Assembly: GCF_000819745.1 (NCBI RefSeq)
Contig: NZ_CDDA01000030.1
Location: forward strand, 101,398-165,397
From: Aeromonas bestiarum
GTDB lineage: Bacteria > Pseudomonadota > Gammaproteobacteria > Enterobacterales > Aeromonadaceae
Length of the DNA: 64,000 nucleotides
Direction of reading: 5' to 3'
Shown: positions 8,494 through 15,521 of the stretch, piece after piece
Layout: every line of letters begins with the position of its first letter
Position numbering within the stretch: the stretch's first letter is position 1
The notes under the pieces: model-generated
The model's database searches: none
What the model was told of the DNA's origin: nothing
The model's input: the letters and a program-made list of their open reading frames with translations, nothing else
Position numbers and translations under genes: made by a program

Positions 8494-8863
8494 ACCATTT
8501 CCTTAATCCGATTGCCGAGAGGCGGCGCCAGACTTGCCACCTGATCCCGATTATCGTACCCAGGCTGGCTATGGGCCAATAACGGATCCTGTCATTAATG
8601 GATATTAATCAACACATTCAAGAAAATAAGATGCGCAGTCAGCTTGGGGCGGATGAAAAACAGGCAACAAGCCAGACTCGTCGGCTGCGGCACGCGGATA
8701 TTCAAGCCACCTCACAGGCCGTGCGTGCGCAGATTGTTTCCCGCCCTCGCTTCCATTAGGCTGGCCTTCCTGAGTCTGTCTTTGCTGTCTGTCCAGACTC
8801 ACCATTTCATGCTCATCGCCTTGGCGAAACAGGATTGTGGGCAAGCGGAGAAAGGATATCCAG
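8494..8863. other. intergenic region, no gene seen
   Basis: 370 bp between the divergent diguanylate cyclase and DUF6968 genes. Open frames on both strands here lack ribosome sites and family resemblance. It presumably carries both promoters. Confidence 0.55.
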
Positions 8864-9181
8864 ATGAAGAAGAGCATAGTGACCGCCAAGTTCGAGGCCG
8901 TGAGCATCGAAGGCGAGCAAGTGACCCTGAAAATGGCGATCAAGGCGCCGGAGCCGGACCCCAAATCCGCCAGTGGCGACTGGCGCTGCAAGGTGAAGCT
9001 GGAGGGGCTGAGCGACAAGACCTTCATCTATGGCATCGATGCCCTGCAGGCCCTGAGCCTGGCCCTGAGATTCGTCGAAAATGAGCTGCGTGCCTTCTCC
9101 GACGCCGGCTGGCAATTCTACCTGCCCGGTTGCCCCGATCAGCCCGTGGATATCGCCGCCTGCTATTTTCCCGAGATTTGA
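8864..9181 (+). CDS. DUF6968-family small protein
   Basis: 105 residues. The central part SGDWRCKVKLEGL followed by GIDALQALSLALRFVENEL matches, from memory, a family of small bacterial proteins (DUF6968) that carry a WxC motif and a DALQAL helix. No enzymatic motif is visible and the function is unknown. The ATG at 8864 follows AAGGA by about 8 bases; an upstream GTG at 8837 lacks a ribosome site. No signal peptide, so probably cytoplasmic. Confidence 0.72.
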   Translation: MKKSIVTAKFEAVSIEGEQVTLKMAIKAPEPDPKSASGDWRCKVKLEGLSDKTFIYGIDALQALSLALRFVENELRAFSDAGWQFYLPGCPDQPVDIAACYFPEI

Positions 9182-9327
9182 CGAGCCCCCGGTAGCAACG
9201 CCTTTATCTACTCATCGAAACGGGTCACAGGGCAATAGCGGATGTCCGGTTCCGTGGTCAGAGGACTTGACTAGATTGAGTCCAAGCCATTATTTATTGA
9301 GGCTATTTTCATGGACCTGGAGCCAAT

Positions 9328-9741
9328 ATGCGACTGACCCCACCCCTACCGCCGCAGGATGAGGAGCTCGATGCCCTGCGGATCGGCCTGTCTGGCTACA
9401 ACACGGACAAGGCGGGCACACATCCGCGCGAGCGGATCGCCAGCTTTATCAAGGATGAACAGGGCAAGGTGCTGGGCGGCATCCTAGCCGATATCAAGTG
9501 GGGCTGGCTGCACGTGGACTGGCTCTGGATCGACGAGCGCATCCGCCAGGATGGCTGGGGCGCCCGCCTGCTCGGCGCCATGGAGCAATATGCCCGCGAC
9601 CAGGGCATCACCCACTTTCATCTGGAAACCACCAGCTTCCAGGCGCTGCCCTTCTACCAGAAACAGGGCTACACCGTCTTTGGCGAACTGCCGGATATGC
9701 CGCCGGGGCATATCACCTATTTTCTGAAGAAGATTGAATAG
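9328..9741 (+). CDS. GNAT N-acetyltransferase
   Basis: 137 residues. The GNAT core is plain: GWLHVDWLWIDERIRQDGWGARLLGAMEQYA, where the Arg-x-x-Gly-x-Gly-x-Arg/Ala loop (RQDGWGARLL) binds acetyl-CoA, and FQALPFYQKQGY near the end. A family of stand-alone GNATs in gammaproteobacteria looks like this; the substrate is unknown. The ATG at 9328 is preceded by GGAGCC. It is one of five small acetyltransferase genes in this window, and no close pairing with a target protein is visible. Confidence 0.82.
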   Translation: MRLTPPLPPQDEELDALRIGLSGYNTDKAGTHPRERIASFIKDEQGKVLGGILADIKWGWLHVDWLWIDERIRQDGWGARLLGAMEQYARDQGITHFHLETTSFQALPFYQKQGYTVFGELPDMPPGHITYFLKKIE

Positions 9742-9800
9742 GCCCGAGCAGCTCAGCATAGAACTGCGAATAAAATATTTTTAAATCAAAACACTTAATG

Positions 9801-9823
9801 ACGCCGCATGAAAAATGCGGCGT
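9801..9823 (+). terminator. probable terminator hairpin
   Basis: A 9-bp stem (ACGCCGCAT with ATGCGGCGT) and 5-nt loop, 60 bp after the acetyltransferase stop. A T run is lacking, so termination strength is uncertain. Confidence 0.5.
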
Positions 9824-9936
9824 TATCGCATGCCACTTTATTAATGGGTAGCAGTGATTAAAACTGACATTAACACAGCATCCTACAATAAATCCCATTG
9901 TATATAGCCACCTAATACACCTTCCTTATCAAGCCC

Positions 9937-9957
9937 CATATGGACATATGACATATG
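9937..9957. promoter_or_regulatory. triple CATATG motif upstream of DUF642 gene
   Basis: The palindrome CATATG occurs three times at 9937, 9945 and 9952, 47-67 bp before the DUF642 start codon. The spacing (8 and 7 bp) and position suggest a protein-binding cluster, but no regulator is known to me for it. Confidence 0.3.
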
Positions 9958-10003
9958 TGTTGTCTGTTATAAAATCACCTTTTAAAACAAAGAGGGTTTA
10001 TCT

Positions 10004-10606
10004 ATGAAAAATTTCCTATTAATACTTGGCATCATTTTTAGCAATCTTGTTTATGCCAATGAGTGTGACCAATTGATAGTCAACGGCAGTTTCGAAAACT
10101 CGCCTGCCAGACCCTCCATTTGGGAAACCTTGTCCGGTAATGACGAGACCAGCCTCCCTGGCTGGAAAACCTTGGGTGAGGGTGTTGAGTGGTCTTCTCA
10201 CGTGTCCGCGTCAGGTGGCAGCAAGATCTACACACCAGACGGCGATTATGTGATTGATCTCAACAATTATTATTCAAAAAATGGTGGTGGTATCGAGCAA
10301 TCATTTCCAACCAAGATTGGATCCAAGTACTTGGTCACATTTCACGCTGGCACTCAAAAAAACTATAACAGGGATGGAACAGCCAAACTGAATGTCATGA
10401 TCGGCGATGAACACTATGTTTATAACTTGAAGACTGAACGCAGCGATGCTATTGACTGGACTTATTTCTCATTCTCTTTTGTGGCAAGCCAAGCGAGTAC
10501 AACTATAAAATTCACAACAGATACCAACTCATTGGAGCACTTTACCGTCCTTGATGATGTCAATGTTGTTCCACTCAACAAACCTCGTGCCATTCTCGTC
10601 AACTAA
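10004..10606 (+). CDS. secreted DUF642-like protein
   Basis: 200 residues. A signal peptide (MKNFLLILGIIFSNLVYA) is followed by ECDQLIVNGSFENSP. The NGSFE motif, then SLPGWKT, the conserved GIEQSFPT and the late LDDVNVV are the marks of DUF642-type galactose-binding-like beta-sandwich domains (PF04862 and relatives), which occur in secreted carbohydrate-binding proteins. Only one domain is present. AAAGAGGGT lies before the ATG. GC content is clearly lower than in both neighbours and codons are AT-rich, which suggests horizontal acquisition. It stands alone, downstream of an AT-rich promoter region with three CATATG motifs. Confidence 0.75.
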   Translation: MKNFLLILGIIFSNLVYANECDQLIVNGSFENSPARPSIWETLSGNDETSLPGWKTLGEGVEWSSHVSASGGSKIYTPDGDYVIDLNNYYSKNGGGIEQSFPTKIGSKYLVTFHAGTQKNYNRDGTAKLNVMIGDEHYVYNLKTERSDAIDWTYFSFSFVASQASTTIKFTTDTNSLEHFTVLDDVNVVPLNKPRAILVN

Positions 10607-10659
10607 TATGCCTTGGCATTCACATAGCCGAGTTATCAATTGTCCTTAGAACAGGGAAG

Positions 10660-10689
10660 GCAGGAGCAATCATGCAACGTTGCTCCTGC
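10660..10689. terminator. hairpin between convergent genes
   Basis: A 10-bp perfect stem (GCAGGAGCAA with TTGCTCCTGC) and 10-nt loop in the 98-bp space between the DUF642 gene and lpoB, followed by CCCTTTCT. It probably ends transcription from one or both sides. Confidence 0.6.
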
Positions 10690-10704
10690 AACCCTTTCTA
10701 GCTA

Positions 10705-11286
10705 TCAGTGACTGGCAGAGCGGCTGCCGTTCCAGAGCAGCTCGCCACTGCGCAGCTCCATCAGGCTCATGGTGAGCCGATAGCGACTTCCCTCGGACAC
10801 CAGATCCCCATAGAGCATGTAACCGGCTCCTGTCTGGCGGCCAAGCCGCACCAGAGATGCCGGGTTCATGCCCCCCTGCTGATACTCGAGCTGCCCCGTG
10901 ATGGCGGCCACCTGACCGGGATCGACGAAACGAAAACCGCTTTTTGACTGGATCCGCTTGCTCATGGCCGCCGCCATGGTGCGGGTATCGATCTCGTCAT
11001 TGGTACCGTCTCGGGGCGGGGTGAGCAGCAGCACGGGATTGCCGCTCTTCACCAGCTCCCGCACCTCGGGGGCCTGCACGAAGGCATCCGCCATGGCCAG
11101 CGCCAGCCCGGTCGGGGCCACCGGCTTGGGCAGGGGCGCCCCCGTATCCGGCTTGGTAACAGGTTTGTCCGGCTGGCTCACTGGCTGGTCCGGTTCACTG
11201 ACCGGGGCCTGAGTGCCACCGTAGGGATTGACCGCACAGCCGCCCAGCAACAGAGCCCCTACCATCAACAAGGAACGCAGCTTCAT
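10705..11286 (-). CDS. lpoB: penicillin-binding protein activator LpoB
   Basis: 193 residues. The lipobox LLLGGC puts the lipidated Cys at residue 17. A Pro/Gln/Asp-rich linker (about 20-60, with repeated PDxPVxxPD units) lets the protein span the periplasm, and the globular domain from about 65 carries DEIDTR, the SGFRFVDP strand and GYMLYGDL. LpoB is the outer-membrane lipoprotein that reaches through peptidoglycan to stimulate PBP1b. The start at 11286 is the Met that opens the lipoprotein signal, with GGAGAGAAAAG before it. The linker is tandemly repetitive, as in orthologs. A hairpin lies just upstream of the ribosome site. Confidence 0.88.
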   Translation of the reverse strand: MKLRSLLMVGALLLGGCAVNPYGGTQAPVSEPDQPVSQPDKPVTKPDTGAPLPKPVAPTGLALAMADAFVQAPEVRELVKSGNPVLLLTPPRDGTNDEIDTRTMAAAMSKRIQSKSGFRFVDPGQVAAITGQLEYQQGGMNPASLVRLGRQTGAGYMLYGDLVSEGSRYRLTMSLMELRSGELLWNGSRSASH

Positions 11287-11301
11287 CTTTTCTCTCCGCC
11301 A

Positions 11302-11322
11302 AAAGTCCGTAGGACGGACTTT
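11302..11322 (-). promoter_or_regulatory. hairpin in lpoB leader
   Basis: A 9-bp perfect stem (AAAGTCCGT with ACGGACTTT) and 3-nt loop; on the lpoB strand it ends 15 bases before the start codon and is followed by TTGG. It could attenuate transcription or shape the ribosome site. Confidence 0.45.
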
Positions 11323-11522
11323 GCCAAAAGCCCGTGGCGGAGCCCTTGCCCCGCATCGGCTCCATGCTAGAGACAAACCCGTCCCGGGTCGATACGCCAG
11401 ATGACACGGGACGACAGAGCCTGGCCAACCCGCACCCGGCCAGTGCTGCAGCACAAAAAGGTGGCAGACCGCCATCAACTTCCTTTACGGTATTGTGCTG
11501 ACAGATTCGAAAGGAGAACACC

Positions 11523-12158
11523 TTGCACGGACCCGATCCCGCCAACCCCCACCCCATGAAGGGCTTTCCCCAGGTGTGCTTTATCAAGAACACCATCAAG
11601 GGGCCCAATATCGAGGTGGGCGATTACAGCTATTACGACGACCCGGAAGACTCGGCAGGCTTTGAGCGCAACGTCCTATACCACTTCCCCTTCATCGGCG
11701 ACAAGCTCATCATCGGCAAGTTCTGCGCCATCGCCCGCGGGGTCAAGTTCATCATGAACGGTGCCAACCACCAGAGCTCCGGCTTCTCCACCTACCCCTT
11801 CTTTATCTTCGGCAACGGCTGGGAGAGCGCAGCCCCCGCACCGGGCACGCTTCCTTACAAGGGAGATACCGTCATCGGCAACGATGTCTGGATAGGCTAT
11901 GACGCGCTTATCATGCCGGGCGTCAAGGTCGGCAACGGCGCCATCATAGCCGCCCGCTCCGTGGTCACCACAGATGTGCCCGCCTACGCCATCGTCGGCG
12001 GCAACCCCGCCAAGGTGATCCGCTACCGCTTCGACGACGACACCATAGCCCGCCTCAACACCCTCGCCTGGTGGAATTGGCCGGTGGAGCAGATCAGCCA
12101 GAATTTGCAGTTGATTGGCGGCGGCGAGATAGCCGCGCTGGAAGCTGCGGCACGATAA
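11523..12158 (+). CDS. Vat/CatB-type xenobiotic O-acetyltransferase
   Basis: 211 residues forming a left-handed beta-helix acetyltransferase. Hexapeptide repeats are seen from about 55 on, with KFCAIARGVKFIMNGANHQ, where the His (about 82) would be the catalytic residue, then GNDVWIGYDALIMPGVKVGNGAIIAARSVVT, and the C-terminal VGGNPAKVIRYRF. This is the Vat/CatB group, known for acetylating streptogramin A and chloramphenicol, though many chromosomal members have no resistance role. The TTG start is supported by AAAGGAG eight bases upstream; the next ATG is 11 codons in and lacks a site. The following acetyltransferase begins 22 bp after the stop, so the two may share an mRNA. Confidence 0.85.
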   Translation: MHGPDPANPHPMKGFPQVCFIKNTIKGPNIEVGDYSYYDDPEDSAGFERNVLYHFPFIGDKLIIGKFCAIARGVKFIMNGANHQSSGFSTYPFFIFGNGWESAAPAPGTLPYKGDTVIGNDVWIGYDALIMPGVKVGNGAIIAARSVVTTDVPAYAIVGGNPAKVIRYRFDDDTIARLNTLAWWNWPVEQISQNLQLIGGGEIAALEAAAR

Positions 12159-12180
12159 ACACCATCAAGCAGGAAGCCAA

Positions 12181-12759
12181 ATGCAAATCACCACACCCCT
12201 TGCCAATGCCAATATAGTGATTCGCCCCTTCCAACCGGCTGATGCCGATGAGTTTGTCCGCGCGGCGCACGAATCCATCGACACGGTCGGTATCTGGATG
12301 AGCTGGTGCACCCACTCATTCACTCGGGACAAGGCGCTGGGGTGGTTTGCCACCTGCGATCAGGATCGTGAGGCGGGGCGAGCCTATGATATGGGCCTCT
12401 TCTGCGCCGCCACCGGCCAACTATTGGGTGGCGCCGGCATCAATCAGCTGGCAGCTCATCATCGCTACGGCAATATCGGCTATTGGGTGAGGCAATCCCG
12501 ACAAGGCCAAGGCATAGCCCGACAGGCGGTCGCCCTGCTGCGTGATTTTGGCTTTCAGCAGTTGGGTCTCTTTCGGCTGGAGATCGTGATGGGGGTTGGC
12601 AACACAGCCAGCGAAGCGGTTGCCATCGCCGCAGGGGCCACCTTCGAATGCCGGGCAAGGAATCGCATCTTCCTTCATGACCAGCCCCTTGATGCACATA
12701 TCTACGTCCTTGTTCCCGCAGACTGGCTTCTATCGCAAGACATCCCCTGCAGGTCATAG
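12181..12759 (+). CDS. RimJ/RimL-like GNAT N-acetyltransferase
   Basis: 192 residues, GNAT_3 type. The order is IVIRPFQPADADEF, GYWVRQSRQGQGIARQAVALL (acetyl-CoA loop at about 100-115), and LFRLEIVMGVGNTASEAVAIAAGATFE, as in RimL-type enzymes that modify protein N-termini or small amines. The target is unknown. It starts 22 bp after the Vat-like gene and likely shares its transcript. The GC content is like the surrounding core genes, and it marks the left side of the low-GC island that follows. Confidence 0.82.
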   Translation: MQITTPLANANIVIRPFQPADADEFVRAAHESIDTVGIWMSWCTHSFTRDKALGWFATCDQDREAGRAYDMGLFCAATGQLLGGAGINQLAAHHRYGNIGYWVRQSRQGQGIARQAVALLRDFGFQQLGLFRLEIVMGVGNTASEAVAIAAGATFECRARNRIFLHDQPLDAHIYVLVPADWLLSQDIPCRS

Positions 12760-13063
12760 CGACCTAAATCTTCCCCTAAGCCAATCAGCCCATTGCAAGA
12801 ATGTCACAATAGTGGTGAGCATAAAGCCACCCGTGGCGGGAAGACTATTGAGCATGGAAAGCAAGATCAGAGAATTTTATCTGGTTAATGGCATTGACTT
12901 ACAAGACTAATACCCTATAGATGGAATATAACTGCTTCTCATCCATGTAATAAAGCAGACCACATCACACTATTACATCCAAACACTTCATACAGTCTCT
13001 GGCTAGACCTATACTGATTCACATACTGCAATCATAGTGTCACAACGTATTTAAGGAGATATC
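12760..13063. other. intergenic left border of low-GC island
   Basis: 304 bp where base composition drops from core-like to AT-rich. It holds an orphan 18-codon frame (12854-12910) and the promoter region for the DUF2188 gene. No RNA gene or attachment site was recognised. Confidence 0.5.
12854..12910 (+). pseudogene. orphan 18-codon frame, possible gene remnant
   Basis: ATG to TAA encoding a short peptide beginning MESKIREFYLVNGIDL. It reads like the N-terminus of a normal cytoplasmic protein rather than a free peptide and lies at the border of the low-GC island, so it may be the stump of a gene lost when the island arrived. No ribosome site is obvious. Speculative. Confidence 0.25.
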
Positions 13064-13291
13064 ATGGCTAAACCATCACAACATGTTGTAAGTAACATTA
13101 AAGGCGGGTGGGATGTGAAACGTAGCGGTTCTGACAAAGCGTCTAAACACTTCGTAACACAGGCAGAAGCGATCGAATGGGGTAAACAAGTTGCGCAAAA
13201 TCAAAGCACAGAACTATATATCCATAGCAAAGATGGAACTATTAGAGAGAAGAATAGCTACGGCAATGATAAATGCCCACCCAAAGGTTAA
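13064..13291 (+). CDS. DUF2188 protein
   Basis: 75 residues. The sequence VVSNIKGGWDVKRSGSDKASKHFVTQAEAIEWGKQVAQNQ matches the small DUF2188 family (PF09954): a WxVK strand followed by an F-x-T-x-x-E-A helix. These proteins occur widely, often beside defence or stress genes; biochemical function is not established. AAGGAG stands 6 bases before the ATG, a near-perfect site. The TIR-like gene starts 15 bp after the stop, so the two are probably co-transcribed. Codons are AT-rich compared with the core genome. Confidence 0.8.
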   Translation: MAKPSQHVVSNIKGGWDVKRSGSDKASKHFVTQAEAIEWGKQVAQNQSTELYIHSKDGTIREKNSYGNDKCPPKG

Positions 13292-13306
13292 AGGTAGACT
13301 TCAACT

Positions 13307-13939
13307 ATGGAAAACTTTGATAGGAATGTTTTTGTTAACTGTCCTTTCGACCGCGATTACAAACCGTTGCTACTTTCTATTATCTTCACCATAAAGTATC
13401 TAGGTTATCTCCCTCGCCTATCTCTTGAAAGTCTGGATTCTTCGGAATCACGCATATCAAAAATTGCGAACCTAATTAATGAGTCTAAGTTTGGAATCCA
13501 TGACTTATCAAGAATTATGTCTTCTACCGAAAATGAACCATATCGAATGAATATGCCTTTTGAGTTAGGTATAGATTATGGTACTAAATTTTTAAAAGGT
13601 GGTGCTTGGTCAAGAAAAAAGATCCTTATCCTAGAGAAAGAAAAATATAGATATCAAGTGGCATTATCTGATCTTTCAGGGTCTGACATAATAAATCATA
13701 ATGATGATGCTGCCACAGTAATGAAAGAGGTCAGAGACTGGTTTGTTGTCAGCGAGAGCATTAGTGCTCATAGCGGAAATAAAATATGGCAAAAGTTCAA
13801 TGAGTTTCATGCTTATTTATATGATCGAGCTGTTATAAACGATGGTCACGAAAGTATCGAACATCTACAAATAGCCGAAATTTTAAAACATATAGACAAT
13901 TGGTTACTCGTTAACACTGATATGAAGGATGTTGCATGA
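13307..13939 (+). CDS. TIR-like / nucleotide-binding protein, putative NAD-cleaving effector
   Basis: 210 residues. It begins NVFVNCPFD (7-15), a first beta strand and loop, then a helix and GYLPRLSLE, GIHDLSR (63-69), NMPFELGIDYG (82-92, with Glu86), a KKILILE strand and SDLSGSDI (121-128). The order VFV...FELGxxxG...SDLxG parallels TIR-like domains of bacterial effectors, in which the Glu of FELG is the catalytic residue for NAD+ cleavage; this is my inference from motif order. The C-terminal 70 residues are helical. It follows the DUF2188 gene by 15 bp. Low GC and AT-rich codons mark it as acquired. A nucleoside-deoxyribosyltransferase-like fold without NADase activity is the main alternative. 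Confidence 0.55.
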   Translation: MENFDRNVFVNCPFDRDYKPLLLSIIFTIKYLGYLPRLSLESLDSSESRISKIANLINESKFGIHDLSRIMSSTENEPYRMNMPFELGIDYGTKFLKGGAWSRKKILILEKEKYRYQVALSDLSGSDIINHNDDAATVMKEVRDWFVVSESISAHSGNKIWQKFNEFHAYLYDRAVINDGHESIEHLQIAEILKHIDNWLLVNTDMKDVA

Positions 13940-14047
13940 CCAGCTATCAATGGCACCGATGCCATTCGGTCACAACCAACATATGACGTCTCAGTAAAAA
14001 ACACGATCTTTTTATTGCGCTCATATCTTCATTGAAAGGAGATAATT

Positions 14048-15109
14048 TTGCAGATACTTTATAGCGCCCCAGAATACTTCCTTGATATCTTTGAGCGTTT
14101 AGTTGAAAGAAAGTGGTTGATTCATAACTTTCCAAATCTAGATGACGACATGGAGTATGATTTTTCAGGATACTTATATAACCGTGAGGTGAATCAAGTC
14201 GAGTACACAATATGCCTAGATGTCAATGTATATCAATTCCTTTTGAATAGCACAAAAAAACACATACCAAAACAGGAATATAAAGATGCTATTGGCCTGG
14301 TATTATTTTGCCAAATAGCAAAAATTGAGCTAGACCCTACGCTAGCTGTTTATGAAAAATTAAACTACGAAACCAATCAATGTAAGCTTTCTGAAATAAC
14401 ACATGATTTAGAACTTTTTCACAGAATAAACAACACTAGCAATGAGCAATTGGTTAGATATTTTTATGGTGAATTAGAAAGAGTCATACCTGATAACTTT
14501 CATGAGATTGACCACTCATCTACCCAAGAAAATCTTACTAGGTACGAAAGGCTAACTGATTGGGACTCTCTATATGTAATCATACAGTACATTGTTTATA
14601 TGTCCCTGCATACGAACAAAAAAAGAGAGGAAAAACTGAAGAATGTCATCGAATGGATGATCACAGACTTTAGATTGTCTCTTGTATGTATTACATATGC
14701 ATCTGTATTTTTCAGTAAAAAGCCAATAAAACGAATGATGAAGTACAAGCACACTGATACGGCTTTAACAAGAAAGCAGGCGTTATACAACATGACATGG
14801 GATTTATATGCCATGAATAAATACTTCCAAGATTGGACAAAAAGAAAAGGAGAGCAAGAGTGTCTTTATGCAAGTGATGACAAGGCATTCAGACACCTAT
14901 TAAGAAGTGCTGTTGATATACAAAACTCAGGGAGTTTAGAACCACTTCTTTGTTATCTAGATGATAGCGAGCTAAAGTATATAAATAAAATAACGAAAGA
15001 ACCGAGTGGATTTTCCAAAAGAATTTACAGAAAAGAAAACTGGACAATTGAGTATCGCCAATCATTAATAGCTGATTTAAATAACAAGTTAGATATAGCA
15101 TCTATATAG
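14048..15109 (+). CDS. PIN-like putative nuclease
   Basis: 353 residues, family not recognised with certainty. A TTG start is supported by AAGGAG six bases before it. The protein has four acidic positions spaced as in PIN-type ribonucleases: YTICLDVNVYQFL (Asp58), ELDPTLAVYEKL (Glu104), WDLYAMNKYF (Asp253) and ASDDKAFRHLL (Asp278/279). Between them lie long helical regions (120-230). A PIN-like fold would cleave RNA with two metal ions. The gene is 108 bp after the TIR-like gene, with a 7-bp hairpin (13949-13966) between, so it may be transcribed separately. GC is very low. A non-nuclease structural protein cannot be excluded. Confidence 0.45.
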   Translation: MQILYSAPEYFLDIFERLVERKWLIHNFPNLDDDMEYDFSGYLYNREVNQVEYTICLDVNVYQFLLNSTKKHIPKQEYKDAIGLVLFCQIAKIELDPTLAVYEKLNYETNQCKLSEITHDLELFHRINNTSNEQLVRYFYGELERVIPDNFHEIDHSSTQENLTRYERLTDWDSLYVIIQYIVYMSLHTNKKREEKLKNVIEWMITDFRLSLVCITYASVFFSKKPIKRMMKYKHTDTALTRKQALYNMTWDLYAMNKYFQDWTKRKGEQECLYASDDKAFRHLLRSAVDIQNSGSLEPLLCYLDDSELKYINKITKEPSGFSKRIYRKENWTIEYRQSLIADLNNKLDIASI

Positions 15110-15214
15110 GTTGTAACAGCGATGCAGTGCACTCCGCTTAATTTGCCCTACGATGCCCCGAGGTTATGGCGGGTACGGTTTTAGTTCCCCCTCCAATCAG
15201 CCGAGGGGAAGGGG

Positions 15215-15453
15215 CAAGGTCAGGAGCGCCATCAGGGATGATGGCGCAGACGCAGCCGGCACAGGGATGTGCCGTCTGCGGCGCTCCGTCCGACCTTGTA
15301 CCTGACCCGAGGGAAACCGCGTAGCGGTCGGATTGGTGGGGGAGAAGACCTTTGGTGACTTTGGGTCTTTCCAAAGTCACTCGCCCAAGCCCGAAGGGCG
15401 GGCGAAACCCCTTCGAGGCCAACGGCCTCGCGTCCTGCACGGCGCAGCCGTGC
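15215..15453. repeat. cluster of nested and tandem hairpins, no gene
   Basis: The 412-bp gap between the island and thiH (15110-15521) contains at least seven perfect stems. Outer arms CAAGGTC/GACCTTG (15215-15221, 15292-15298) and GGAGCGCC/GGCGCTCC (15223-15230, 15280-15287) enclose two hairpins with the same loop context CAGGGATG (15226-15247, 15251-15280). Further stems follow: ACCGC/GCGGT (15316-15328), GTGACTTTGG/CCAAAGTCAC (15355-15380), CGCCC/GGGCG (15382-15400), CGAGGCC/GGCCTCG (15414-15430) and GCACGGC/GCCGTGC (15437-15453). It reminds me of compound palindromic repeats in gammaproteobacterial intergenic regions; family not verified. No reading frame is convincing. Confidence 0.6.
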
Positions 15454-15521
15454 CTCTCACCACAGGCACGGAGTCTGGCTGGACGCCCGGATGCCACCGG
15501 CAAAGGGGGGCCTGGCCGCCC

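Noticed and set aside
8605-9084. Frames on both strands in front of and across the DUF6968 gene
   Set aside because: Conflict with the well-supported DUF6968 start at 8864 and lack ribosome sites.
13947-14210. Minus-strand frame between the TIR-like and PIN-like genes, considered as an antitoxin
   Set aside because: Overlaps the supported start of the PIN-like gene and has no recognizable antitoxin features.
15138-15503. Minus-strand frame across the hairpin cluster
   Set aside because: Its sequence follows the palindromes; no start signal or family match.
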